Assembly (NCBI GenBank): GCA_016490735.1
Contig: JAEMWC010000053.1
Coordinates: 601,501-665,500 of the forward strand
DNA: 64,000 bases
Reading direction: 5' to 3'
From: Pachyseris speciosa
Taxonomy: Eukaryota > Cnidaria > Anthozoa > Scleractinia > Pachyseridae
Below the pieces are notes generated by a model. It was not told where the DNA came from, searched no databases, and saw only the letters and a program-made list of their open reading frames with translations. Positions 1 through 9,036 of the stretch are shown here, one piece after another. Made by a program: the position numbers and the translations under genes. The first letter of the stretch is position 1; each line of letters opens with the position of its first letter.

Positions 1-479
1 CTTTTGGTTTTGGTAATTTTCCAATCATTTTATGTATGTCAATATTTCCGCCATAATAATTTTTTGCAGTTTTGGTAATTAAATCTCCAATGGATTTGTG
101 GCCCATCATTGCCTTTCCAAATGCTTTTATAAATTTAGGATCTGTGAATGGTTTAGGAACAAGAACACCATATTTCAGCATACTAGTGTCAAAAACTTTA
201 TCTCCCCATCCTTTTCCAAATTTTATTGGAATTGTAAATGTTGGTTTAGATCCAAATCCAGACTTAAGTATAAACTTATTATAGCTTCCTTTATAACCAT
301 TAGCTTTTATGTGTTTGTGTTTTTGGATCACGCAATGCTTCACTAGCATAATATCTCCCAGCTTTCCAAGCTTGTGGTAAAATTACATCCTTCATTGCCA
401 TTCCTGCTAGATCTAATCCAGTTGTTAAAATGCCCGCCCCTTCAGACGGGCTATTCAGTTTCCCTGTTTCCTGACAAAT
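1..479 (-). pseudogene. Broken virus-like structural gene running off the left edge
   Basis: Two open minus-strand segments in different frames read as one protein. The first (479 down to 300) has a Gly-rich start followed by LDLAGMAMKDVILPQAWKAG and ends in a TAA at 300-302. The second (about 310 down to 1) is basic, with GKGWGDKVFDTSMLKYG and FIKAFGKAMMGHKSIGD, and stays open to the window edge. The upstream zinc-ribbon frame (455-613) overlaps the first segment, so one longer gene may have been cut by two single-base shifts. I do not recognise the fold. The position next to the protease and the pX-like gene suggests a virion core or membrane-active protein. The real 3' end lies outside the window. 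Confidence 0.5.
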
Positions 480-613
480 TTAGTTTTTGTGATGCCACAC
501 TCGGCGCAAATGCATTTCATCATGATTCGACCGTTTTTGGTCTTTTCAAACCTTTTACTTCCTGGTACACATTCAGTGACTTTCTTCTGTTTAACACAGT
601 ATGATTTTACCAT
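455..613 (-). CDS. Small zinc-ribbon protein, DUF5679-like (52 aa)
   Basis: The 52-residue protein opens with SYCVKQKKVTEC and continues with KTKNGRIMMKCICAECG and a basic tail. This is the pattern of the short YCVKCK...KNGR...C.xCG proteins (DUF5679-like) found in Polinton-like and giant viruses. The second Cys of the usual first CxxC pair is Gln here (CVKQ), so metal binding may be impaired. The ATG at 611-613 lies directly after the sequence TATATA, matching the start motif of the other genes of the element. It is too short for most gene finders. In related elements this ribbon may be the N-terminus of a longer protein, whose rest would be the shifted frame downstream. Confidence 0.55.
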   Translation of the reverse strand: MVKSYCVKQKKVTECVPGSKRFEKTKNGRIMMKCICAECGITKTKFVRKQGN

Positions 614-625
614 TATATATGTAAG

Positions 626-1078
626 TTACATATTTCTGAAATAGTTTATTATAAATTGATGATTAATAGATTTATCAGTCCAAGAAAATTTTGAGTTATG
701 TATTGTATCCAGAATCGATCTGCCTTTTTGTCTCTCGAGAAGATAGTACAAACACCAATATCCACACAAGACTGAATCCCTTTCTTGTATCTCATCACCA
801 GAGTATTCAAGTTGTTTGCCACTTGTAGCCATATATATTTGAACTTCTGTTGGCATCATCAATCCGAATGAATCGAAGTATTCACAGTATGTGTCCATAT
901 TCCGATAACATACCCAATGAGTACCAGGTCCAATCCGACTGTCAAGATTGACTATTCCACATTCTTTGTTTTTGATTTGTCTTGGAAGAGCATCCCGACT
1001 GAAAACTCCTCTAAAATGTTTTATTCCAAGTTGTTTTACCCAATTTAACAAATCAAAGTTGGATAATGGTTTGTTGAT
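626..1078 (-). pseudogene. Adenain-like (Polinton) cysteine protease, start codon lost
   Basis: This is a virion maturation protease of the adenovirus/Polinton C5 type, which cuts capsid precursors at GG-containing sites. The expected order of catalytic elements is present: His in GTHWVCY, the acidic residue in YFDSFG, Gln in the IQERDS segment, and the nucleophile Cys in LCGYWCLYYL. The core of about 140 residues is open from at least 1051. The frame is open further upstream, but an ATC at 1076-1078 sits where the start is expected, five bases after the stop of the upstream gene, and no in-frame ATG precedes the core. The start was therefore probably lost by point mutation, or a non-ATG start is used. 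The gene is the fourth of the minus-strand late arm, next to its likely substrates. Confidence 0.82.
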
Positions 1079-1083
1079 AAATT

Positions 1084-1953
1084 TTAGAATATTGTTCCAA
1101 GTATGGGGATTGAATTGAAAGGACTGTTTTTGCCTAATAGAAGTCCTTTTCCTGAGGTCTTTTTCGAAGTTCTTTTTTTTTTAATTCCAAAACCAATTGG
1201 ATTTTCCCATGTACCAACAACTGGGGGTGATCTCCATTGAATCAAATCATGTTTTCCACCACTTTTTGTTTTTGTTGCAATGGCATCTGGAACATGAACG
1301 GGTAATGACCGTCTCGGACGACTGTGTTCGACATGCAAACCCTTCCCTGTTAATTTTTTAATTGCTTCAATGGCAAGAGGAATTCCAATACTTGCTAAAA
1401 TTGTTCCAAGAATACCACCAGACTGAGTTTTTGTTGGATTTATAACAAGTTGTCCACCGGACTGCATCGAACTAACAAGATCAGCCATTTGTCTCGTATT
1501 CAACAAATTTTTATAATTCAATAGTTGGGATAAGTTTTGATTAGGAATGATAAATCCTCCTTTTTGTTTCTTTCCAAATAATTTATCAACACCGAGACTT
1601 GCTAATGAAGAAAGAGCACCTGTAGCCAATGCTGGAGCTACTTTTGATACAGCTGTAGTTGCATATGGCAATAGTTTTGTTCCAAGTGAAATAAGACTTG
1701 TCCAAAGAGAACCTCCATGTACTACAGCTTTTCTGATCTGTGTTTTTGATATTTTGATGTCAGAACCTTTTTTCATTTTCTGAGCTTTCATCAATCTTTT
1801 GATTTGTGTCTTAGTTAACATAAGTTGATCATTGCCTGATAATCCACTATGCGATAACCTCAATGTTACAGCTGAATTTGTTCTATAAGCTTTTGCAAGC
1901 TTTTCTTTCTGACCTTGTGAAAGTTTCACTCCATGAGGATAATAAGTAGTCAT
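1084..1953 (-). CDS. pX/pVI-like minor virion protein with repeated GG sites (289 aa)
   Basis: Basic N-terminal region (residues about 1-75), then a hydrophobic, Ala/Leu/Gly-rich stretch near residues 80-125, then Gly-Gly motifs (HGGS, KGGF, SGGQ, SGGI, SGGK) and a basic C-terminus with KKKRTSKK. A basic, amphipathic, GG-punctuated protein between the protease and the major capsid gene matches the minor core/membrane-lytic proteins (pX or pVI-like) of adenoviruses and Polintons. The GG pairs are plausible maturation-protease sites. That is inferred from the family, because the full adenain consensus is not clear at each. The ATG at 1951-1953 overlaps the ATAATATATG start motif. Its stop lies a few bases before the expected protease start. 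Confidence 0.65.
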   Translation of the reverse strand: MTTYYPHGVKLSQGQKEKLAKAYRTNSAVTLRLSHSGLSGNDQLMLTKTQIKRLMKAQKMKKGSDIKISKTQIRKAVVHGGSLWTSLISLGTKLLPYATTAVSKVAPALATGALSSLASLGVDKLFGKKQKGGFIIPNQNLSQLLNYKNLLNTRQMADLVSSMQSGGQLVINPTKTQSGGILGTILASIGIPLAIEAIKKLTGKGLHVEHSRPRRSLPVHVPDAIATKTKSGGKHDLIQWRSPPVVGTWENPIGFGIKKKRTSKKTSGKGLLLGKNSPFNSIPILGTIF

Positions 1954-1984
1954 ATATTATATGTTTATATTAAATACAATTTAG

Positions 1985-2115
1985 TATAAACAATGATTTT
2001 TTATTTAATTATTTATTTAATTATTTATTTAATTATTTTATTTATTTAATTATTTTTTATTTATTTAATTAATTGTTTATTTAATTATTTATTTAATTAT
2101 TTAATTAATTTTTTT
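1985..2115. repeat. AT-only minisatellite (TTTAATTATTTA-type)
   Basis: About 130 bases built from imperfect TTATTTAATTAT units between the stop of the major capsid gene and the start of the pX-like gene. It is the only long non-coding gap in the minus-strand arm. It may simply be slippage-prone spacer, or a termination/polyadenylation zone for the capsid transcript. Confidence 0.8.
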
Positions 2116-2140
2116 ATTCAGTGAAAGTGTCACTCCATAA

Positions 2141-3427
2141 TTACATAGATCTCAAAACAAGTTTACCATCAGTCTTTCTCATTTCAACATCCTGTTCATA
2201 GAGGACTAGTGCATACACACTGTAATCTGCGTTTGTCCCAGCACTCAAAGTGTATTTGAAAGTCAGTTTCGTCATCCCATCTTTTATGTCCTGTTTTTGT
2301 TTTGTCAAATCAAAATAAATGAAAGGGAATATTGTACTAAAGTTATCTCTGTTAATCAAGATGCTATCACTGAAGTCATTGATTGCTTCAACGTATTTCA
2401 AAGCATCTCTGAATACTCTCGATTGTTCTGTTGATGGTTTATAATGAACCTCTGGATAATCATTTCCATTACCAACTTCGAGATAACAATCTGTCAATGT
2501 TCGGTTATTTGCAACTGAAAATGTATTATAGAGAAATTTATAAGCTGTCTGAGACTCATCATTCGCGTCGTTGATTACGAAAACAAAAACATGTCTCGGT
2601 TTGTTTATTCCAGTTGTCATACGGAAATTACCTGTCTGTTGTCTTGTTGAATTACCTCTCTCAACCATTTCTCTTAGATAAGTCCACTTTCTATTGTCAA
2701 GATATTTGCTCATGTATAATGACTTTCCTTCTGCATTGAAAGTAATACGAGGAACAATTAGCTGAAATTTGGTGAGTACTACACGACAATTATCAGCAGC
2801 CGGCCAAATTAAATTATCATCGCTTTCAATTGTTATGTTAATCTCTGATTTCGAGTTAGGCATAAGTTCGCTGTGAAAGCTTTTGAAATATCCGTATCTA
2901 TTCAATGGTAATTCTAGATTTACAACACCATTTACACCATTCAACAACTTTTTACGAGATGCGAATCCTTTGTTATAATTAGCTTGAGCCACTCTGTCTT
3001 CAGCATGTCTGTTAGTGTCAAGATAGAAGAACTCATTTGTTCCTTGACTTGCAGCATAACCATGTGAATACTCAAGTAATGATTTAATATTTGTAGCTTG
3101 GTTAGCATTTCGGCATTCATAAACATCGATGCCGTTAATTTTTACAGATATTGTGTTAATGAGAGCGTGAGCTGAATTCACGATACCGTTTCGATCATCA
3201 GCAGCTATAGCAGCTCCATCTGCAAGCTTCTTAACAATGAAATCAATATTCAAACGAGCATTGAACCAATCAAATGGTGTCGTCTCTCCACTGTTATCAA
3301 CAACAAAACGGTAACCTGTTTTCTTCTGATGAGCATTGTTTGCAACTACGGTGTTTAATGCAGTCTCTAGTTCGAAGACCACATCTTCATATCGTTCAAT
3401 ATATTTCGAATCTCGATAGTTTGACAT
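2141..3427 (-). CDS. Major capsid protein, double jelly-roll type (428 aa)
   Basis: Intact 428-residue frame of the kind found in cnidarian Polinton/adintovirus elements. It is annotated as the major capsid protein because of length, position and jelly-roll-like composition: alternating short hydrophobic beta segments, with NTISVKINGIDVYECRNA in the first half and KLTFKYTLSAGTNADYSVYA near the end. The N-terminus MSNYRDSKYIERYEDVV leads into a region usual for the family. The product would form pseudo-hexameric capsomers. The ATG overlaps ATAATATATG. This is one of the best preserved genes in the element, with no stop or shift, in contrast to the ATPase and the first fibre. The fold call rests on family resemblance; structure prediction would decide it. 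Confidence 0.8.
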   Translation of the reverse strand: MSNYRDSKYIERYEDVVFELETALNTVVANNAHQKKTGYRFVVDNSGETTPFDWFNARLNIDFIVKKLADGAAIAADDRNGIVNSAHALINTISVKINGIDVYECRNANQATNIKSLLEYSHGYAASQGTNEFFYLDTNRHAEDRVAQANYNKGFASRKKLLNGVNGVVNLELPLNRYGYFKSFHSELMPNSKSEINITIESDDNLIWPAADNCRVVLTKFQLIVPRITFNAEGKSLYMSKYLDNRKWTYLREMVERGNSTRQQTGNFRMTTGINKPRHVFVFVINDANDESQTAYKFLYNTFSVANNRTLTDCYLEVGNGNDYPEVHYKPSTEQSRVFRDALKYVEAINDFSDSILINRDNFSTIFPFIYFDLTKQKQDIKDGMTKLTFKYTLSAGTNADYSVYALVLYEQDVEMRKTDGKLVLRSM

Positions 3428-3453
3428 ATATTATTTGTTTAGATAAAAGTTAT

Positions 3454-3699
3454 TTATTTATTAGTATCTGTTTTGCGTGGCCTACCTCTCTTTCTTTTGA
3501 TCTCACTCCCACTATTTATCTTGCTCTCGCTCCCACTCTTCATCTTTCTCAAAAGTTCTATTATTTTATCACCAGCTTTTTTTACAGTGTGTTCACTAAT
3601 TGTTGTTTTTTCAGGTGCTTTTTTTCCAACTGTTTTGATAATGTCAGTCATAACACCTTCACCATGTTGTTCATATTTCTTATACTCAAATCGTTTCAT
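3454..3699 (-). CDS. Small basic AT-hook protein (81 aa)
   Basis: An 81-residue protein with an acidic/neutral first half and a C-terminus ending in KRKRGRPRKTDTNK, which contains a textbook AT-hook (RGRP flanked by basic residues). A minor-groove DNA-binding role, either packing the element's AT-rich genome or acting as a late regulator, is inferred. It sits between the major and minor capsid genes, and its start overlaps ATAGTATATG. The plus-strand reading frames over the same bases are shadows: the minus frame has the start motif and the recognisable domain. Confidence 0.7.
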   Translation of the reverse strand: MKRFEYKKYEQHGEGVMTDIIKTVGKKAPEKTTISEHTVKKAGDKIIELLRKMKSGSESKINSGSEIKRKRGRPRKTDTNK

Positions 3700-3718
3700 A
3701 TACTATTTGGTTTTATAA

Positions 3719-4495
3719 TTATGTCCTTCTCAGTAATATCTCAATAAACCAATCTATCCCATTTAAATGAACAGGATTTCCAGATGAATCTGTCACATAA
3801 AAGCGCATTGAGCTGATTGTATGTGTTAAGACAGGATTCCATGAAAGAAAACGAGGTTTATAAGTGAAAGGTAAACTTCTGACGAGATCTGTGACTGGTA
3901 TAACAGCAATTGTAGATGTACTATTTCCATCGACAATACTATCAATTACCTTATCACAATTCACATAAATTTCATCTACTCCTCTTGTGATATCAGGGAG
4001 ATTTGTTCCATATTCTGTGGCTGAAACTATTTTTGAATCAAAACCAATTAATTTTCTGAAATCAAGATCTCTCAGATCCACTCGGTAGTTTTCATCAAGT
4101 TCAATCAAAATACGATATGTTGATAAAACGAAAAATATATTGACACCGTACTTCTTTTTGGCATCATCAGGATCATCAACAACTAAATGTTTATTTTTTC
4201 TCATATACTCGTGAATGTAACTATTGATTTCATCATATGAGTACATGCCATCAACAAGGATAATTGTTTCCCAGTTTGCACCTTTGTCATGGCTGTATTT
4301 GATTTGATTATTCCCAAAAGATTCTCTGATGTTATACCAACTGTATGTCATATTGATAGTCTTTACAGCGATTTCATATTTCATATCATTCGCTAACATG
4401 ATAGGAGTATTAAATCTTTTTGTAAAATCATGACTCTCACTAACACCAATTTTGTGTCTGTTTTTAATGTTGAATGGTAATGAAATTTCTGTCAT
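3719..4495 (-). CDS. Minor capsid (penton-like) protein (258 aa)
   Basis: Intact 258-residue frame beginning MTEISLPFNIKNRHKIG. The body contains DMKYEIAVKTINMTYSWYNI, a DGMYSYDEINSYIHEYM helix and a C-terminal beta-rich half with FTYKPRFLSWNPV and a final WFIEILLRRT. This order matches the penton-like minor capsid proteins of Polinton-type elements, predicted single jelly rolls that fill the five-fold vertices. It lies directly downstream of the coiled-coil gene with a gap of only a few bases and has the ATAGTATATG start motif. The assignment is from overall resemblance and gene order; no single catalytic motif exists for this family. Confidence 0.7.
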   Translation of the reverse strand: MTEISLPFNIKNRHKIGVSESHDFTKRFNTPIMLANDMKYEIAVKTINMTYSWYNIRESFGNNQIKYSHDKGANWETIILVDGMYSYDEINSYIHEYMRKNKHLVVDDPDDAKKKYGVNIFFVLSTYRILIELDENYRVDLRDLDFRKLIGFDSKIVSATEYGTNLPDITRGVDEIYVNCDKVIDSIVDGNSTSTIAVIPVTDLVRSLPFTYKPRFLSWNPVLTHTISSMRFYVTDSSGNPVHLNGIDWFIEILLRRT

Positions 4496-4501
4496 ATACT
4501 A

Positions 4502-5323
4502 TTAGAGTAGATATTTAATCATTATTTTATTAAGCTCCTCATTTCCAACAATACCCAGTCTGCTTAATACATGCAATATATTTACAAACTCATCTCTGAC
4601 ACCTTTACTATTATTACCAGCAAAAATAGACCCACCAAGTAACTGGAGTCGTAAAAGCAAGTCACCAATATTATTATAATGAACAACACCCGCTCCAATT
4701 TTCATTCCTTGCCCTGTTTTGTATTTGTAAGAAGCTAATACACCTGCAATCTTTTCTCTGTATTTCTTCAAAGTTTGTAACTCTCGGTCATAAGATTCCA
4801 CTTCTTCGGGGATTTTTGCATGTCTTTTTTTGTTTCCAATACTTCTAGCGGTATCTCCAGCTTTTTCCTTTTCTTCAAGAAGTTTTTGTGGGCTGACTTG
4901 AGTCAAATCGTTTGGTTTCAAAAGCTTGTTATTTTTCAATATAATTCTGTCATCTTTATCGAAATTGTTATCGATCGCTAATATGGTGGTTTTCCCATCC
5001 TTATCTTTTGATTCTTCAATGGCTTTAGGAAGTTCCCAATCCATTGTAATTACTCTGCGATTCCTTTCTGCAACATCATCAAGTCCTTGTGTTAAAGCTA
5101 ATTGATTTAGTTTTAACTGTTCAATAACTTCATCCTGTTTTTTGTCTATACTTTCTTTCACACTCTTCTGAGCATCAATTGTGGGTTTGAATAATTCTGA
5201 TGTTTCATTATATGCATCTTGTTTCATGTTTTCATAAGTCTTGATAACCTCACGAACTTCTTTCGTCTTATTTCCAGCTTCAATTCCACTTTGAAGAAGC
5301 TTTTTCATACGCTCTATATCCAT
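4502..5323 (-). CDS. Coiled-coil virion-associated protein (about 273 aa)
   Basis: Acidic and basic residues alternate through long helices over residues 1-110 (KLLQSGIEAGNKTKEVREVI, then KDKDGKTTI) and 150-190, indicating coiled coil. The C-terminal 70 residues carry LLLRLQLLGGSIFAGNNSKG and RDEFVNILHVLSRLGIV, a block I associate with a conserved gene of cnidarian Polintons. LLGGS is a good candidate protease cleavage site. I place the start at the ATG at 5321-5323, which overlaps TTGTATATG. A longer frame would begin at a TTG two codons upstream and is less likely. It is the first gene of the minus arm. No enzymatic function is visible. Confidence 0.65.
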   Translation of the reverse strand: MDIERMKKLLQSGIEAGNKTKEVREVIKTYENMKQDAYNETSELFKPTIDAQKSVKESIDKKQDEVIEQLKLNQLALTQGLDDVAERNRRVITMDWELPKAIEESKDKDGKTTILAIDNNFDKDDRIILKNNKLLKPNDLTQVSPQKLLEEKEKAGDTARSIGNKKRHAKIPEEVESYDRELQTLKKYREKIAGVLASYKYKTGQGMKIGAGVVHYNNIGDLLLRLQLLGGSIFAGNNSKGVRDEFVNILHVLSRLGIVGNEELNKIMIKYLL

Positions 5324-5371
5324 ATACAATTATATTAGACAAAAACATATCATAATCTAAACTATTTACAT
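5324..5371. promoter_or_regulatory. Divergent promoter gap between the two gene arms
   Basis: Only 48 bases separate the outward-facing starts of the coiled-coil gene (minus) and the packaging ATPase (plus). Both ends carry the TATATG/ACATATG start motif, so both arms are probably initiated from this short AT-rich segment. Inferred from geometry. Confidence 0.55.
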
Positions 5372-6022
5372 ATGGAGATTCCAAATTATGATATTATTCA
5401 GGATTCAAACAAGTCTTTTAGACAGTTGTATCAATATATGCCAAAAGATACATTTAGAATGTTATTGGCTGGAAATTCTGGATCTGGAAAGACAACATTG
5501 TTTTTGCATTTGATTATGGAACCTTTAGTCTATTATGATCAAATACATCTATACGCCAAAAATTTAGATCAAGACAAATATCAATATTAACGGCAAGTGT
5601 TGGATGAAATAAGCAAACAAGTTGGTTACCTCGTTTTAATTTGTAGTCAAGATGAAATTTTACCTGTTGAGCAAATTAAAGACACTGAATTGCAGCGGTT
5701 GGTTGTGTTTGATGATTTTGTGACTGGTAAAAAACAAGATCAAATCATCAGCTATTTCATTCAGGGTCGACACAAAAATTGTTCTGTGATATATCTCACT
5801 CAATCCTTTTATGGATGTCCAAAATCTGTTAGGCTTAATTGTAGCCACTTCTGCCTTTATGATTTTCCATCTACAAGAGAGAGAAACTTTATCTCCCAAG
5901 AACTTGGAATCGATAAACAAAAGTATATCGAAGCAACTAAAAAACCATATTCTTTCTGTTATATTGACAAACCAATGAACAGTGAAGAGAAACTTTTATG
6001 GTGTTATCTAATCTATTATTAT
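5372..6022 (+). pseudogene. FtsK/HerA-type genome-packaging ATPase, stop-interrupted
   Basis: The Walker A motif GNSGSGKTT falls at residues 34-42 and the Walker B VVFDDF lies about 75 residues later. A TQSFYG segment (sensor-like) follows, then a CxLYDFPSTRERNF block. Together these mark the A32/FtsK-HerA packaging ATPases of Polintons. These proteins pump the genome into the capsid. A TAA at 5588-5590 interrupts the frame between Walker A and Walker B. At its 3' end the frame has no stop and runs on into the fibre gene at 6023, giving an apparent fusion that I read as loss of the original stop, because the fibre has its own start motif. The copy is unlikely to be functional unless the stop is suppressed. 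Confidence 0.82.
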
Positions 6023-8942
6023 ATGGGTATATTCAATTTTTCACCAAATCAGGATTATGTTGGACACATAAAAACTGGAACCAGAGGCCAAAGAGGTGCT
6101 GATGGAGTTGGATTTAAATTAACTGATGATGGGAATTATGATATCGAAAACAAAAAATTGACTAATGTAGCAGCACCAACTGCAAATAATGATACAGCTA
6201 CAAAGGAGTATGTTGATACTGAAATTGCGGGTATTGATGTTTCTCCATTTCTTAAAAAAGATGGAAGTGTTTTAATGACTGGCAATCAGAATTTTGGGGG
6301 GTTTATTATTACAGGCCATGGTATTGGAACTAACTCGGGAGATCTTGTGAATAAATCTTATATTGACACTAATCTCGCATCTAAAAGCAGTATCGGTCAA
6401 ACTCTACTTCGAGATGGAACACAAGGAATGACTGCTAATTTAAATCTCGGAGGTAACAAATTGATCAACTGTGCAACACCGACAGAAAATTCTGATGGTG
6501 CAAACAAATCATATGTTGATGACCTTGTTTTTTCAGCATCAGGTTCTCAACGTAACCCATTCGCTTTTCCGTTAAAAGACAAATCAAAATCTTCCGCGGT
6601 TCAAAATGTAGAAAACCTTCAAATTGAGAATTTTGATAAATCACCTTATCACATAAACAAGTCGGCTTTTTCTTTTTTCATTAAACGCGGCGGCAGCTTC
6701 ACATCCAAAATTCGTTTTGATGTTTCATCTTTGAGTAATGGACGGTATACATTTGTTGCTGAGTTTTACTCCCCCTCCGACCCTCACCAAGCCACAGTCG
6801 GGCTTTTCCTTCCCACAGTTAACATGCGCGACGCGGGACAATCATTTCAGAAGGTTTTTTCCCAAACTCCACATGTTGATGGTTACATGAAAAAACTTTT
6901 CCAGATAGAAAAAACCGGTGGCGGTCAAGCGGCAATTGAGGTTCGGCTAAGCAGCACAGCTCCTGCGTCTAACACCAAAACACATTTAATTGTTTATGGA
7001 GCTTTTGGCTTTCATACTAATTTGTCTTACTTTGTTCATGACCCACCTTATGAAATTGAAAACGGCAATGTTGCGTTTGGTGGTAATGTTGACATGAAAT
7101 TAAACAAAATCCTCAACCTACAGGATGACCCCTCAAACCCACAAGACGCTGTAAACAAAAGTTATGTTGATAATAAAACAGCTGATTTACTTAATAAAAA
7201 CACAGGTGGTGTAATTTTTGCACCTGTCAGCATGAATAGAAATGATCTATTTGGCATACCTGATAACCCAAGATTTGGTTATTCAGCTGTAAATAGAAAC
7301 TATGTGAACAATAATTTTTTGAAAATAAATGGAAGCGTTGCGATGACTGGAAACCTCAATATGACTAACCACAAAATTATAAATGTTGGAGCGCCCACAA
7401 ACGACAAAGATGTTGCCAACAAAATTTATGTTGACCAAGCCCCTTTTCTCAAAACTGGGGGCGGGCAAATGACAGGCGACATTGACATGAACAACAACAC
7501 GCTTGCAAACTTAAAAGATCCTGTCTCTCCAACCAGTGGGGCAAACAAAAAATATGTTGACTTAACTCACGTTGACGCCTCCGGCACGGGCTCCCAAGAA
7601 AACCCTTTTGAATACCTAATGGAAAACGTTAACGAATCTTCTTCTGAAAATAACATTACAGTGCATTCCATTACAAGCTTTTCAACTTCTCCTCACCAAA
7701 TAAACAGAAACGCGTACAATTTTACGCTCATTGATGACAAAGATGGAACTGAACAATACCGCAGCAGAATTGGTTTCAATCTTTTCAGACTTCCAATAGG
7801 TTTTTATACCCTTGTTGTAGAGTTTTTCCCCCCAGAGATGCGAAATGTCAGTATTTATGCGACTGCCGATTCGCTGTCATTTGGTGCACAAACCTCGAAA
7901 ACATTCCAAGCAACGGCAACCATCGCTGCATATGTCAAAACGGTGCTGCACTTTGAAAAAAGACAGGCGGGCCAACGAGAATATGTTTAACTTGATCTGC
8001 ATGGAAAAACTGCGTTTCCCAACCCAACTGGCCGTATGGTTGTTTACGGTGTGAATGGCACCGTGGCAAAAGTAACCTCCACCGTGTTTGATCAGATTTT
8101 CTTCGCAAAAAATGGGAAAATGCAAATGCAAGTTGATTTTAATTTCAACGGTAAAGAACTTTTTAAAGCAAAATTGGGTGGACCTTTTGATTTAAATGGG
8201 CAACAGGTAAAAAATAACGGTGACGTGTTGTTTGACAGTTCAAATAGACAACTTGTCTTACACACAGACTTAAACACTAATGGATACAGTTTGGTTGGAA
8301 AAAATGGAGGTGGTTTTGAAGTTGATGATAATGGTTGGTAAAAAAATGCATGAAAAAGTGGATTTAAATGGGCATGTAATTCACGAAGTCCTTGATTTTC
8401 ACTCTGGAAGAACCAGGCTGCTGAAAGATTTTGATCTGGGTGGAAAATGGGTTTACAGTGGAGCTACGCCTTTGTTCGGTGAAACCCTAAGAAAGTTTAC
8501 ATTGGCAACTGATTTGCAAATGGGTGGGCGTCTCATTTACCAAGCAAAACTTGGTGGTGACCTTAATTTGAATGGTAATAAAATAATTGGCCAAACATTT
8601 TTCGTAAATGCCTTCGTTGAAGACAAACAAAACCATGACCATAATGTGTTGAAAATTGTTTCAATTGATGGGGGTAAACAGATGGTTGTTTTAACCAACT
8701 TTTATTTCAAACGTTTTCACATAATGCATAACGCCGAAGCTGGAGTACTTGAATTTTGGAATACAACAGAAGGACAAAAAAAAGGAACAACAATATTTCG
8801 TCATACAATAAATGCAAGCACATTTATTACAACTGTTGACGTTAATCGACAATTAAATAAAGGCAACTTTTACATTGATTATTCACACCCCAATTCAAAC
8901 GCTTTTGATTTGTCCCTTTTGCTTGAATTTATTAGTAACTAG
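6023..8942 (+). pseudogene. Long modular fibre protein with two knob repeats, broken
   Basis: The N-terminus MGIFNF leads to a short collagen-like run (GTRGQRGADGVG) and the block GFKLTDDGNYDIENKKLTNV. Phage-tail-fibre-like repeats of the form MTGNLNM..HKIINVGAPT..DVANK.YVD recur at least five times. Two related domains of about 150 residues begin SGSQRNPF (near 6,535) and GTGSQENPF (near 7,575). The C-terminal part has short D[LF]..NG..L...LGG repeats, probably beta-structured. A TAA at 7988-7990 and a shift near 8,340, at a run of seven A, break the frame, which then ends at 8,942. It is likely the receptor-binding spike of the virion. The start is set by TTATATG at 6,019-6,025. The two knob regions look richer in C and G than their flanks. 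Confidence 0.72.
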
Positions 8943-9036
8943 TATAATAGTTGTCATTGCGCTTTTTGGTTTGTGTAGAGGTAAAACAATCCGTTCACAC
9001 TTGAAGTAATTATGAATTAATCTAAATTAATATTAT
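8943..9036 (+). promoter_or_regulatory. Spacer and start motif before the second fibre gene
   Basis: A 94-base non-coding spacer. It ends in AATATTATATG overlapping the start at 9037, nearly identical to the motif before the first fibre at 6023 (the start motif and first three codons are the same). Confidence 0.5.

Noticed and set aside
72..346. Plus-strand proteins at the left edge
   Set aside because: They are antisense shadows of the minus-strand virus-like gene, which has the better composition and context.
5597..7990. A genuine ATPase-fibre fusion protein
   Set aside because: The fibre has its own start motif identical to that of the second fibre, and the ATPase is already interrupted. 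Loss of a stop explains the run-through more simply.
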